DNA of 64,000 nucleotides from Flavobacterium daemonense (GCF_007341385.1 NZ_VJYD01000007.1:172147-236146); one strand, 5' to 3'. Shown: positions 34,953 through 44,050, counted from the first letter of the stretch. Numbers and translations are program-made. Notes: generated from the letters alone by a model not told the origin.

Positions 34953-35699
34953 ATGATGTTAATTCGCTACTTATCTCAAATTGGGAGATATTTTTTAATG
35001 CTTAAAGAAATTTTCAACAAACAGACCAAATGGCCTGTAATGAAAAATTTGATCTTCAAAGAAATCGACGATTTGATAATCGACTCTCTGGGCATTGTTT
35101 GCTTTATCTCTTTCTTTATTGGTGGAGTTGTTGCAATTCAAACAGCATTAAACTTAACTAATCCTTTAATTCCAAAATATTTAATTGGTTTTGCAACACG
35201 TCAATCTGTGATTTTAGAGTTTGCTCCTACTTTTATTTCGGTAATTATGGCAGGAAAAATGGGGTCTTATATTACTTCTAGTATTGGAACAATGCGCGTA
35301 ACAGAACAAATTGATGCTTTAGAAGTTATGGGTGTTAACTCATTAAACTATCTTGTTTTCCCAAAAATTATTGCCTTATTAATGTATCCTTTCGTAATTG
35401 GAATCAGTATGTTCTTGGGTATTTTTGGAGGATGGCTTGCTTGTGCTTATGGAGGATTTTCTACTAGCCAAGATTTTATTCAAGGTGCTCAAATGGAATT
35501 TATTCCTTTTCATATTACTTATGCGTTTATTAAAACTTTAATTTTTGCTATGTTATTGGCAACAATTCCTTCTTTTCATGGTTATTACATGAAAGGTGGT
35601 GCATTAGAAGTAGGTAAGGCAAGTACAGTTTCGTTTGTATGGACATCTGTCACAATTATTCTTTTTAATTACATATTAACTCAATTATTATTAGGATAA
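34953..35699 (+). CDS. MlaE-family lipid ABC transporter permease
   Basis: 248 residues. The N-terminal interface helix is followed by five to six membrane segments, and it has the MlaE signatures FAPTFISVIMAGKMGSYITSSIGTMRVTEQIDALEVMGVN and EVGKASTVSFVWTS. It is the inner-membrane permease of a phospholipid or other lipid transport complex. The stop codon overlaps the start of the ATPase gene by one base. The usual MCE (MlaD) gene is not next to it in this window. Confidence 0.93.
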   Translation: MMLIRYLSQIGRYFLMLKEIFNKQTKWPVMKNLIFKEIDDLIIDSLGIVCFISFFIGGVVAIQTALNLTNPLIPKYLIGFATRQSVILEFAPTFISVIMAGKMGSYITSSIGTMRVTEQIDALEVMGVNSLNYLVFPKIIALLMYPFVIGISMFLGIFGGWLACAYGGFSTSQDFIQGAQMEFIPFHITYAFIKTLIFAMLLATIPSFHGYYMKGGALEVGKASTVSFVWTSVTIILFNYILTQLLLG

Positions 35700-36460
35700 T
35701 GATAGAAGTAAAAAATATAGAAAAATCATTTGGAGACAGCAAGGTTTTAAAAGGAGTTTCGACTGTTTTTGAAACTGGAAAAACCAACTTGATTATAGGA
35801 CAAAGTGGATCTGGAAAAACGGTTTTATTAAAAACACTTTTAGGAATTCACACACCAGATTCAGGAACAATCGAATTTGACGGCAGAGTTTATTCGGAAT
35901 TGACCCCAGATGAAAAACGCGAATTAAGAACTGAAATCGGGATGGTTTTTCAGGGAAGTGCCTTATTTGACTCAATGACAGTTGAAGAAAATGTAGCTTT
36001 CCCATTAAAAATGTTTACCAACACCAATAAAGCAAAAATCAAAGAACGCGTTGATTTTGTATTAGAAAGAGTAAATCTGGTTGACGCACACAAAAAATTG
36101 CCTTCAGAAATTTCAGGAGGTATGCAGAAACGTGTAGCTATCGCCCGCGCCATTGTAAATAATCCGAAGTATTTATTTTGCGATGAGCCAAACTCTGGTT
36201 TGGATCCAAATACCTCAACATTGATTGATAATTTGATTCAGGAAATTACAAAAGAGTACAATATTACAACCGTAATCAATACGCACGATATGAACTCGGT
36301 AATGGAAATTGGAGAAAATATTGTTTTCTTAAAAAAAGGATTGAAAGCGTGGCAAGGAACAAAAGAGGAAATCTTTAGAACAGACAATAAAGACATTGTG
36401 AAATTTGTTTACTCTTCAAATCTATTTAAAAAAGTAAGAGAAGCATATTTGAAAGGCTAG
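35699..36460 (+). CDS. MlaF-family ABC transporter ATPase
   Basis: 253 residues with Walker A GQSGSGKT, Q-loop FQGSALFDSMTVEENVAFP, signature SGGMQKR and Walker B YLFCDEPNSGLDP. The MlaF-type segment around ALFDSMTVEENV matches lipid transporters. Overlaps the permease gene by 1 nt (TAATG), so the two are translationally coupled. No MlaD/MCE gene follows; the next gene is on the opposite strand. Confidence 0.93.
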   Translation: MIEVKNIEKSFGDSKVLKGVSTVFETGKTNLIIGQSGSGKTVLLKTLLGIHTPDSGTIEFDGRVYSELTPDEKRELRTEIGMVFQGSALFDSMTVEENVAFPLKMFTNTNKAKIKERVDFVLERVNLVDAHKKLPSEISGGMQKRVAIARAIVNNPKYLFCDEPNSGLDPNTSTLIDNLIQEITKEYNITTVINTHDMNSVMEIGENIVFLKKGLKAWQGTKEEIFRTDNKDIVKFVYSSNLFKKVREAYLKG

Positions 36461-36520
36461 TTTTATAAAATTCCAATATTTTAAATTACAAATTCCAATT
36501 ATTGGGAACTTAAATATTTA

Positions 36521-36564
36521 AAATCCCAAATTCCAATCTTTACTAAAATTGGAATTTGGGATTT
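36521..36564. terminator. bidirectional terminator, AAATCCCAAATTCCAAT
   Basis: Perfect 17-bp arms 36521-36537 and 36548-36564, followed by T/A runs. It lies between the convergent MlaF and SprT-like genes. Confidence 0.88.
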
Positions 36565-36588
36565 TTTTATTTCGAAATATTTAAACCT

Positions 36589-37185
36589 TTAATCTATCAG
36601 CTCAACTTCTGCGTTTGGATTAAAAAGATACGTTTTGCCGGAGCTTATTTCGATACATTCAAATCGTTTTGTGCGAACAGCAATTTTCTTAAATACTTTA
36701 CCGTTTTTAATTCGGAAAACACTTCCATACGGAATTTCGAAAACATAGTTTTTATCACTACTTGCATCATATTGTTTTAATGCCAAGGACAAAGTGGTAT
36801 CTGTATCACTACTTGCCGAAGGATTTTTAAAATGTCTTGCCAATAACGGCAACAACTGCCCTGGAAATATCTCCGGACGAATAAATGGAACCATCATTCT
36901 TTGAAAGGTATATTTCCATTCATTTCCGTGTGGTTTTATATTTCGCCCAAATTTTTCGAATGCCACCAAATGCGAAATTTCATGAATCAGCGTAATCAAA
37001 AATCGATATTTATTTAAGCTGGCATTAACCGTGATTTCATGTTTTCCACTTGGTCCACGTCTGTAATCGCCATGACGTGTCTGGCGCTCATTGACGATTT
37101 TAAGATGAACCTGATTGGAAACAATCAAATCAAAAACAGGCTTTACAGCCTGCTCGGGAATATATTTTGCTAAAGTTTCGCTCAA
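36589..37185 (-). CDS. SprT-like zinc metalloprotease-domain protein
   Basis: 198 residues. The SprT-type HExxH motif is HEISH (TLIHEISHLVAFEKFG), with HGNEWKYTFQRMM downstream supplying the third ligand region. A C-terminal small beta domain (FRIKNGKVFKKIAVRTKRFECIEI) contains only one cysteine, so the zinc ribbon found in SprT/Spartan is not intact. It is probably a cytoplasmic protease or nucleic-acid-associated protein of unknown target. Confidence 0.85.
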   Translation of the reverse strand: MSETLAKYIPEQAVKPVFDLIVSNQVHLKIVNERQTRHGDYRRGPSGKHEITVNASLNKYRFLITLIHEISHLVAFEKFGRNIKPHGNEWKYTFQRMMVPFIRPEIFPGQLLPLLARHFKNPSASSDTDTTLSLALKQYDASSDKNYVFEIPYGSVFRIKNGKVFKKIAVRTKRFECIEISSGKTYLFNPNAEVELID

Positions 37186-37261
37186 TTTAAAGTTAAATGT
37201 TATTTGTTAGAGGTTAGAAGTTTTAAATTTGGAATTTGGGTTTTTAATTTTGGAATTTAAT

Positions 37262-37939
37262 CTACGGATTTGTTGAGGAAACCTCCAATACTTTTCCATT
37301 AAAATATTTATTTCCATTTAGCGTAAAATCATAAATATAAGTTGCCATTCCTTCTGCTGAAATTGGTGCTTGATATCCTGGGAAAGCTTCATTCAGCATT
37401 TCTGTCTGAACTGAACCTAACGCAAGAACATTAAATGAAATGCCTTTTTCTTTATATTCTTCTGCCAATAATTCTGTCAAAGTAATCACAGCACCTTTAC
37501 TTGAACTATAAGCTGCTAAACCAGCAAATTTCAAGCTTCCGCGAACACCGCCTATTGAACTGATCGTCACTACATGACTTCCTTTTTGCAAATACGGAAG
37601 ACAAATTCGGGTAAGGTTTGCAACGGCAAAAACATTCACTTTATAAATATTTTCAAAATCAGCTTGCGTTGTCTCTGCAAAAGGCTTCCAAATCAAAGCC
37701 CCAGCATTATGAACAACTGCGTCAACTTTTTTCCATGTTGAAGAAAGAAAATTTTCTACTTCTGCCAAAGCAGCTTCATCGGCTAAATCAATTGACAAGC
37801 AAGTAATGTTCTTATTTTCTAAAAGTGCTTTTGGAATTTTTCTTGAAATCGCTAAAACCTGATTTCCAGCATTTGCAAACTGCAATGCCAATTCATAACC
37901 AATTCCTCTTGAAGTTCCGGTAACAATAATATTTTTCAT
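37262..37939 (-). CDS. short-chain dehydrogenase/reductase
   Basis: 225 residues, classical SDR: cofactor motif VTGTSRGIGYE, VHNAGAL, catalytic Ser in TISSIGG and YSSSK (Tyr-x-x-x-Lys). The C-terminal NGKVLEVSS is short. It acts on a small alcohol or carbonyl with NAD(P)H; substrate unknown. The frame begins 38 bp downstream, in transcription order, of the M28 peptidase stop codon, so the two may be co-transcribed. Confidence 0.9.
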   Translation of the reverse strand: MKNIIVTGTSRGIGYELALQFANAGNQVLAISRKIPKALLENKNITCLSIDLADEAALAEVENFLSSTWKKVDAVVHNAGALIWKPFAETTQADFENIYKVNVFAVANLTRICLPYLQKGSHVVTISSIGGVRGSLKFAGLAAYSSSKGAVITLTELLAEEYKEKGISFNVLALGSVQTEMLNEAFPGYQAPISAEGMATYIYDFTLNGNKYFNGKVLEVSSTNP

Positions 37940-37977
37940 GTAGCAAAAATAAGCAAATCCAATAAAAAGGAATGTTA

Positions 37978-38919
37978 TTAATTCATAGTTATTTCTTCCG
38001 TAGGCGTAGAAGCAATTTTAGTCACAGCCGGTAACAATTCCTGAATAAACGAAGTCATATGCGGAATATTCATCACTTTAAATTCATCTGAAACATGATG
38101 ATAATATTCAAAGTTTTCGAAATCAAAAGTACTTATCGACTGGCAAGGTTTGTCAAAAGCTTCGAAAAAAGAATAATTATCAGATCTGTAAAACAATTTA
38201 TATTCGGCTTCTTTTGGCAAAAAACCAATCGTATTTTTTCCTGTATATTCATTGATTTTCTGCGCCATATTCGATTTATCAAAACCAGTAACATAAGCTA
38301 AATAATCCCGTTTCATTGGCACGCCAATCATTTCGATATTCAGCTGTACATATAAATTGAAATCTCTCTTTTTTAATTTTTCTACTAAGCTTTGAGAACC
38401 TAGCAAACCTTTTTCTTCGCCGGCAAAAAACACAACAAGAATACTGCGTTTGTTCGACTTTGCTTTTGCAAAATATTTAGCCATCTGTGCGACTGCCGTT
38501 ACGCCCGAAGCATCGTCATTGGCACCATTATTAATTTTGTCGGCTTGCTGTATTTTCTCCAGACCAATATGATCATAATGCGCACTTAAAACCACAAACT
38601 CTTTCTTAAGAATTGGATCAGTTCCTTCAATAACGCCAACTATATTATAAGCCGGTGATTTGAAGTTTGTCAACGTATCGCGATAAGTTGTAAAATAAGG
38701 TTTGACTTTATTCGTCTTTAAAAAATCCTCTAAAAAAACAGCTGCTTTTTCGATTCCTTTAGTTCCGGTTTCACGACCTTCTAATTCATCTGAAGAAAGG
38801 TATTTTAAAAAGTCAGAAACTTCAGTCTGCGAAACTTTATAATTCACATCACTTACACTAGAAGTATTTGATTTACATCCGAATAAAACTAAAAAAAGAA
38901 GAAAGCATAGTTTTTTCAT
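37978..38919 (-). CDS. M28 family metallopeptidase, lipoprotein
   Basis: 313 residues with lipoprotein signal MKKLCFLLFLVLFGC (lipobox LFGC). The metal and catalytic residues of M28 are seen in order: SAHYDHIG, NGANDDASG and FFAGEEKGLLGS; a later Asp/His appears in YHHVSDEF. It is an aminopeptidase-type enzyme attached to the periplasmic face or to the surface. It is upstream of the SDR gene on the same strand by 38 bp. Confidence 0.92.
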   Translation of the reverse strand: MKKLCFLLFLVLFGCKSNTSSVSDVNYKVSQTEVSDFLKYLSSDELEGRETGTKGIEKAAVFLEDFLKTNKVKPYFTTYRDTLTNFKSPAYNIVGVIEGTDPILKKEFVVLSAHYDHIGLEKIQQADKINNGANDDASGVTAVAQMAKYFAKAKSNKRSILVVFFAGEEKGLLGSQSLVEKLKKRDFNLYVQLNIEMIGVPMKRDYLAYVTGFDKSNMAQKINEYTGKNTIGFLPKEAEYKLFYRSDNYSFFEAFDKPCQSISTFDFENFEYYHHVSDEFKVMNIPHMTSFIQELLPAVTKIASTPTEEITMN

Positions 38920-38961
38920 AAGTTTATGGTTTAAGATTTAGGTTACGGAAAAGTAATAAAA

Positions 38962-38996
38962 AAACCCTTTCGAAGCTGCAAAAGCTGAAAGGGTTT
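38962..38996. terminator. terminator, AAACCCTTTC / GAAAGGGTTT hairpin
   Basis: The stem AAACCCTTTC pairs with GAAAGGGTTT and an inner AGCT/AGCT pair, with A/T runs on both sides. It lies at the 3' end of the acyl-CoA dehydrogenase gene. Confidence 0.8.
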
Positions 38997-39023
38997 AATT
39001 TTTATTTGAATTGAAAATCTAAT

Positions 39024-40166
39024 TTATCCTGCGATAACTGATCTTGAAATTACAATTTTCTGAATCTCAGATGTGCCTTCGTAAATCTGAGTGATTTTTG
39101 CATCACGCATCATACGCTCCACATGATATTCTTTTACGTAGCCATTTCCTCCGTGAATCTGAACCGCTTCAACAGAAGTATCCATTGCTACTTGCGAAGC
39201 AAATAATTTTGCCATAGCACCGCTCACGTCATAATTTTTACCTTGATCTTTATCCCAAGCTGCTTTCATACATAAATGACGCGCTGCCTCAATATTTACA
39301 GCCATATCGGCTAATTTGAAAGCAATTGCTTGATGGTTGCAGATTTCAGTTCCGAAAGCTTTACGCTCTTTAGAATATTTAAGTGCCAATTCATAAGCTC
39401 CAGAAGCAATTCCTAACGCTTGAGAAGCAATACCAATTCTTCCTCCAGCCAAAGTCTTCATCGCAAATTTGAATCCGAAACCATCTTCACCAATTCTATT
39501 TTCTTTTGGAACTTTTACATCACTAAACATTAAAGAGTGTGTATCAGAACCGCGGATTCCCATTTTTTGCTCTTTTGGACCAATAGAAAAACCAGGCATA
39601 TCTTTGGTCATAATCAAAGCATTGATTCCTTTGTGTTTTTTCTCAGGATGCGTTTGAGCAATTACCAAATATACTGACGCTGTATTTCCGTTAGTAATCC
39701 AGTTTTTAGTTCCGTTTACCAAATAGTGATCGCCCATGTCAACAGCTGTTGTTTTTTGAGACGTTGCATCACTTCCTGCTTCTGGTTCGCTTAAGCAAAA
39801 AGCGCCGTGAATTTCACCTGAAGCTAAACCTGGCAAATATTTTTGCTTTTGTTCTTCAGTTCCAAATTCCTGCAATCCCCAGCAAACTAATGAATTATTT
39901 ACAGACATAACCACAGAAGCTGATGCATCAACTTTAGAAATCTCTTCCATAGCAATAACGTAAGAAATGGCATCAAGTCCGCTTCCTCCGTATTTTGGAT
40001 CAACCATCATTCCCATGAAACCTAATTGTCCCATTTTCTTAACTTGTTCTGTCGGAAAAATTTGTTTTTCGTCACGTTCAATAACACCAGGCAACAATTC
40101 ATTTTGAGCAAAATCTCTAGCAGCCTGCTGAATCATTAAGTGCTCTTCGGTAAGATTAAAATCCAT
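39024..40166 (-). CDS. acyl-CoA dehydrogenase
   Basis: 380 residues from the ATG at 40166 (MDFNLTEEHLMIQQAARDF). The frame stays open 36 codons further upstream, but that part is low-complexity and not family-like. Domains are helical N-terminal, beta middle (FCLSEPEAGSDA, NGTKNWITNG), and C-terminal with RKAFG, IHGGNGYVKEY and the catalytic Glu in IYEGTSEIQ. It uses FAD and feeds ETF. It resembles the short-chain/butyryl-CoA group. No beta-oxidation partner is adjacent. Confidence 0.95.
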   Translation of the reverse strand: MDFNLTEEHLMIQQAARDFAQNELLPGVIERDEKQIFPTEQVKKMGQLGFMGMMVDPKYGGSGLDAISYVIAMEEISKVDASASVVMSVNNSLVCWGLQEFGTEEQKQKYLPGLASGEIHGAFCLSEPEAGSDATSQKTTAVDMGDHYLVNGTKNWITNGNTASVYLVIAQTHPEKKHKGINALIMTKDMPGFSIGPKEQKMGIRGSDTHSLMFSDVKVPKENRIGEDGFGFKFAMKTLAGGRIGIASQALGIASGAYELALKYSKERKAFGTEICNHQAIAFKLADMAVNIEAARHLCMKAAWDKDQGKNYDVSGAMAKLFASQVAMDTSVEAVQIHGGNGYVKEYHVERMMRDAKITQIYEGTSEIQKIVISRSVIAG

Positions 40167-40652
40167 AGTTTTTGTATCGTTTATTATTTTTTGAACCAAA
40201 ACCGAAAAAACTTTCGCTGATGGAACTATTCTTTTGTTTTTAAAATTGTTTTTGTGCTTAAAAAAGGCTTCCAAAGATAAATTTTAAAAGTCAAATTAAC
40301 AATGCATGCATATAAAATTAATAGATCAGCAAGAATTACGATAACGTTTTCGTAATAATTCGCGAATTTCAAAAAACAAGCATCAATATTTCAATGATTT
40401 CTTTAAAATTTAAGAATATAATTGTGCATCAAAAAGGTGTTTTTTATAAACTATAAACAAATTCTTGACAAAAAACTGCGCAACCGGTTTTGCATCACGT
40501 AAATGTACGTAAAGCAAGTCTTACTAAATTGATAATGAAATAAATACCTATTAAAAAATTAGAATAATTTAATAAAAAACATGTATTTTTAGAGAGCAGA
40601 ATTTATAAATTAAAAGTATTTTTGCCAAAAAACAAAAATTATCGATAGAAGT
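40167..40652. other. 486-bp intergenic region, promoters only
   Basis: AT-rich divergent region between the acyl-CoA dehydrogenase gene and the chalcone-isomerase-like gene. TATTTTTG at 40617-40624 is a -7 element for the latter, 29 bp before its ATG. A GATAACGTTTTCGTAATAAT word near 40338 is partly palindromic. No RNA gene or coding frame is recognised here. Confidence 0.5.
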
Positions 40653-41228
40653 ATGAAAAAGATTTTACTATTATTTGCGCTTGTGTTTACTGCGCAATTT
40701 TCGACTGTTTCGGCGCAAACTCAACTTGATGTAAACGGTGTTACAGTTCCAAGAAAAATTGAAATCCAAAACAAAACAATGCAGCTAAACGGTGCTGGCG
40801 GAAGATCAAAAATGTGGTTGGAAGTTTATGTGCAGGCACTCTATTTATCGCAATTAAGCCAAGACCCAAAATTCATTATCGACAGCGATACCGAAATGGC
40901 TGTGAGAATTGAAATCACATCGTCAATGGTTTCTTCAAACAAATTGACAAAAGCAATGAATACAGGTTTTGAAAAATCTGCAGGAAGTAATCTTGAGGCT
41001 TTGCGTCCAAGAATTGAGCAGTTCAAAACTTTATTAAGTGATCCAATAACAGAAAAAGACGTATTTATATTATTCTATAATCCGCTTGATCAAACTGTAA
41101 ACGTTATTAAAAATGACGTTCCAAAAGGAAAAATCCCAGGATTTGATTTTAAACAAGCATTATTCGGAATCTGGCTTTCAGACAAACCAGTTGACGAAAC
41201 TTTGAAAAAACATTTATTAGGAATATAA
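40653..41228 (+). CDS. chalcone-isomerase-like family protein, secreted
   Basis: 191 residues with a signal peptide ending FSTVSAQ. The body fits the chalcone isomerase-like fold: VNGVTVPRKIEIQNKTMQLNGAGGRSKMWLEVYVQALYL, VRIEITSSMVSSNKLTKAM, and a C-terminal ALFGIWLSDKPVDETLKKHLLG. Bacterial members are periplasmic, do not make flavonoids and may bind fatty acids. Monocistronic with its own terminator. Confidence 0.88.
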   Translation: MKKILLLFALVFTAQFSTVSAQTQLDVNGVTVPRKIEIQNKTMQLNGAGGRSKMWLEVYVQALYLSQLSQDPKFIIDSDTEMAVRIEITSSMVSSNKLTKAMNTGFEKSAGSNLEALRPRIEQFKTLLSDPITEKDVFILFYNPLDQTVNVIKNDVPKGKIPGFDFKQALFGIWLSDKPVDETLKKHLLGI

Positions 41229-41258
41229 TTCTGAATTTCTTAAAAAGATTCGAAATCC

Positions 41259-41298
41259 GAAAGCCGAAAACCTTGTAGTTTTCGGCTTTCTTTTTTTT
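41259..41298 (+). terminator. rho-independent terminator
   Basis: GAAAGCCGAAAA / TTTTCGGCTTTC stem followed by eight T. Confidence 0.92.
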
Positions 41299-41380
41299 CT
41301 TTCATTAAATTTGCCATAAAATACATTATTCGCATTATTCTATTTTATACTTTTACGCAAAATAAACATATCTCAACAAA

Positions 41381-42607
41381 ATGAAAGATTTATTACAGCA
41401 ATTTGAAAATAAGGAACCTGAAATTGTTTTTAACTGGAAAGATTCTGAAACTGAGGCTGAAGGATGGACAGTTATTAATTCGCTTCGTGGAGGAGCTGCA
41501 GGAGGCGGAACCAGAATGAGAAAAGGATTGGATATGAACGAAGTTTTATCTTTGGCGAAAACCATGGAAGTAAAATTTTCAGTTTCTGGACCAGCAATTG
41601 GAGGCGCTAAATCTGGAATTAATTTTGACCCGAATGACCCACGCAAAAAAGGAGTTTTACAGCGCTGGTATAAAGCCGTTTCACCTTTATTAAAAAGCTA
41701 TTATGGAACTGGAGGAGATTTGAATGTTGATGAGATTCATGAAGTAATCCCGATGACGGAAGAATGTGGTGTTTGGCATCCGCAGGAAGGTGTTTTCAAC
41801 GGACATTTCAAACCAACTGAAGCAGATAAAATCAATAGAATTGGGCAATTGCGCCAAGGTGTAATCAAAGTAATCGAGAACCCAAAATTCTCACCAGATG
41901 TAACTAGAAAATATACAGTTGCTGATATGATTACGGGTTATGGCGTTGCTGAGGCGGTTCGTCATTTTTATGCTACATACGGCGGAGAAATTAAAGGCAA
42001 AAAAGCGATTGTTCAAGGTTTCGGAAACGTAGGATCTGCAGCTGCTTTTTATTTAGCCGAAATGGGTGCAAAAGTTATCGGAATTATTGACCGTGACGGT
42101 GGATTGATTAAAGAAGAAGGTTTTTCTTTTGAAGAAATCAGAACGTTGTTTTTGAATAAAGACGGAAACAAATTAGTTGCAGACAATATGATTCCGTTTG
42201 AAGAAATTAATTCTAAAATCTGGACAATTGGAGCTGAAATTTTCACTCCTTGTGCAGCTTCAAGATTAGTGACTCAAGCACAAATCGACAATTTAATTGC
42301 AAACGGATTAGAAGTTATTTCTTGTGGTGCAAATGTTCCTTTTGCAGATAAAGAAATTTTCTTCGGATCGATTATGGAAGAAGTAGATCACAAAGTAAGT
42401 TTGATTCCGGATTTCATTTCAAACTGCGGAATGGCGAGAGTTTTTGCTTATTTCATGGAGAAAAAAGTTCAAATGACAGATGAGGCTATTTTTAATGATA
42501 CTTCAGAAATTATAAAAAATGCGATTGTTAAGGCTCATGCTTTAAGTCCATCAAAAACAAATATTAGTGCAACTGCTTTTGAGATTGCATTGAAACAATT
42601 AGTGTAA
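41381..42607 (+). CDS. Glu/Leu/Phe/Val-type amino-acid dehydrogenase
   Basis: 408 residues. The N-terminal substrate domain has SLRGGAAGGGTRMR and the catalytic-lysine region SGPAIGGAKSGINFDPNDP. The NAD-binding domain has VQGFGNVGSAAAFYLAEMGA. GGDLNVDEIHEVIPMTEECGVWHP carries the conserved aspartate. It reversibly deaminates an L-amino acid; Glu is the usual call, but the family signature does not by itself separate Glu from Leu/Val. Monocistronic. Confidence 0.92.
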   Translation: MKDLLQQFENKEPEIVFNWKDSETEAEGWTVINSLRGGAAGGGTRMRKGLDMNEVLSLAKTMEVKFSVSGPAIGGAKSGINFDPNDPRKKGVLQRWYKAVSPLLKSYYGTGGDLNVDEIHEVIPMTEECGVWHPQEGVFNGHFKPTEADKINRIGQLRQGVIKVIENPKFSPDVTRKYTVADMITGYGVAEAVRHFYATYGGEIKGKKAIVQGFGNVGSAAAFYLAEMGAKVIGIIDRDGGLIKEEGFSFEEIRTLFLNKDGNKLVADNMIPFEEINSKIWTIGAEIFTPCAASRLVTQAQIDNLIANGLEVISCGANVPFADKEIFFGSIMEEVDHKVSLIPDFISNCGMARVFAYFMEKKVQMTDEAIFNDTSEIIKNAIVKAHALSPSKTNISATAFEIALKQLV

Positions 42608-42627
42608 ATTTTTATATTTTATATTCT

Positions 42628-42662
42628 AAAACGAGTCAGATAATAATTTGGCTCGTTTTTTT
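42628..42662 (+). terminator. terminator after the amino-acid dehydrogenase
   Basis: AAACGAGTCAG / TTGGCTCGTTT hairpin with a T run. The remainder of the 345-bp gap holds repeat copy 3. Confidence 0.75.
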
Positions 42663-42700
42663 GTTTAACGAAAACGTTTATAAAGTTTTCACGCATTTTA

Positions 42701-42800
42701 TGTCATTTCGACGAAGGAGAAATCTTCGCAAGTAACTCCGTAACGAAAATTCAATCTTTGTCGAGCTTCTAGTGGAGATTTCTCCTTCGTCGAAATGACA
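42701..42800. repeat. interspersed hairpin repeat, GTCATTTCGAC family, copy 3
   Basis: TGTCATTTCGACGAAGGAGA (left) and TCTCCTTCGTCGAAATGACA (right) are perfect complements. The centre (CAATCTTTGTCGAGCTTCTA) is related to copies 1 and 2. Confidence 0.92.
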
Positions 42801-42952
42801 AACAGTACGTTTTTAATCATTGCTAATAAAAACTTTTGCGCTCTTTGCGTAAACCTTTGCGTTCATTGCGGTTAAATTCTCTCTTTCATTCTAAACAATT
42901 TTTACTACTTTTAAACGTTTTTAAAATAATACATTTCAAAATTCAGAATTAA

Positions 42953-43858
42953 ATGAGTTCCACAATTTCTTCGGACAAAAAGAAATCGTTACTATACACA
43001 ACAGCGATATATGCGGCAATACTTGTATTGCTGTTTTTTATCCGTTTTTGGCCACCATACAATCCAGAAAACAATGTTGCACTTGCTGATGGCGGAGGCG
43101 GCGGAGGCGGTGTAACCGTGAATTTTGGAGACAGCGATTTAGGTTCTGGAGCGAATTACAAAAGCGAGGTTCTGGATGTAAAAAACAATGTAAAACAAGC
43201 TCCCGCAAAAGCAACTCCTCAAGAAGAAGCTATAATTTCGCAAGAAAACACAACTGCCGATAATGACGTTGTTATTCCGACAAAAGAAAAACCTAAGAAA
43301 CCTGTTCCTGTTGAAAAACCGGTCCAAAAACCAGTCCCAGAAAAACCAAAAGTATCCAACTCAACAAATGATGCATTGGCAAGTATTATGAAAGGTTCGA
43401 ATAAAGGTGGAGATGGCGACGATAAAGCGGCAGGAAACAAAGGAAAAGCTAACGGAAGTTTAGGTTCTAATGGTTATTATGGTTCAGGAGGTTCTGGTGG
43501 AGGAACCGGAGGTGGCAACGGAACCGGAAATGGAATTGGCACTGGAAGCGGTTATGGAGCTGGAAGTGGCGGAGGTTCTGGCGGAGGAACAGGGTATTCG
43601 TTAGGAAACAGAAAAGCATTATCGAAACCAGCACCAAAATACACTTGCAATGAAGAAGGAAAAGTAGTTGTAGAAGTTACTGTAGATCAAAACGGAAAAA
43701 CAATTAGCGCAACTGCCGGAATAAAAGGAACTACAAATACAGCAAGCTGTTTGCTAGATCAAGCGAGAATTGCTGCCATGAATACTAAATGGTCAGCTGA
43801 TGAAAATGCGATACCGAAACAAGTTGGAAAGATTATTTATAATTTCAGTTTGAATTAG
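42953..43858 (+). CDS. TonB-like energy transducer protein
   Basis: 301 residues. A cytoplasmic N-terminus is followed by one membrane segment (about residues 13-32, TTAIYAAILVLLFFIRFW). A proline/lysine-rich spacer follows (EKPKKPVPVEKPVQKPVPEK), then a glycine-rich stretch at about residues 160-212, and a C-terminal domain with VVVEVTVDQNGKTISATAG. This matches Bacteroidetes TonB/TolA-like proteins. It faces convergent exbD and exbB across an intergenic segment full of repeats, so the three genes probably form one ExbB-ExbD-TonB complex though they are on opposite strands. Confidence 0.85.
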   Translation: MSSTISSDKKKSLLYTTAIYAAILVLLFFIRFWPPYNPENNVALADGGGGGGGVTVNFGDSDLGSGANYKSEVLDVKNNVKQAPAKATPQEEAIISQENTTADNDVVIPTKEKPKKPVPVEKPVQKPVPEKPKVSNSTNDALASIMKGSNKGGDGDDKAAGNKGKANGSLGSNGYYGSGGSGGGTGGGNGTGNGIGTGSGYGAGSGGGSGGGTGYSLGNRKALSKPAPKYTCNEEGKVVVEVTVDQNGKTISATAGIKGTTNTASCLLDQARIAAMNTKWSADENAIPKQVGKIIYNFSLN

Positions 43859-43891
43859 AACACGGATTTCACGAATTTACACGAATTATAT

Positions 43892-43930
43892 AAAAAAGGC
43901 TTTCTGATAATTATTAGAAAGCCTTTTTTT
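43892..43930. terminator. terminator, AAAAGGCTTTCT / AGAAAGCCTTTT
   Basis: A strong stem with a T run, after the TonB-like gene. It is preceded by a half copy of the CACGAATTT repeat word (43861-43887). Confidence 0.9.
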
Positions 43931-43939
43931 CGTCCAGTT

Positions 43940-44050
43940 TGTCATTTCGACCGAAGGGAGAAATCACACAAGAAACTCTGCAAAGCAAATCTCCAATCTG
44001 TGTCGATCAACTAGTGTGATTTCTCCCTTTGGTCGAAATGACAAGATTGC
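43940..44050. repeat. interspersed hairpin repeat, GTCATTTCGAC family, copy 4
   Basis: TTGTCATTTCGACCGAAGGG on the left pairs with CCCTTTGGTCGAAATGACAA on the right; the ends show compensating changes relative to copies 2 and 3. The centre CAAATCTCCAATCTGTGTCG is diverged. Confidence 0.9.

Noticed and set aside
40167..40274. N-terminal extension of the acyl-CoA dehydrogenase
   Set aside because: Lysine/asparagine-rich and not like the family N-terminus; the ATG at 40166 gives the standard start.
42953..43858. Glycine-rich stretch of the TonB-like gene as a DNA tandem repeat array
   Set aside because: Gly codons vary (GGA, GGT, GGC) with mixed Ser/Thr/Asn; it is a protein-level spacer, not a microsatellite.
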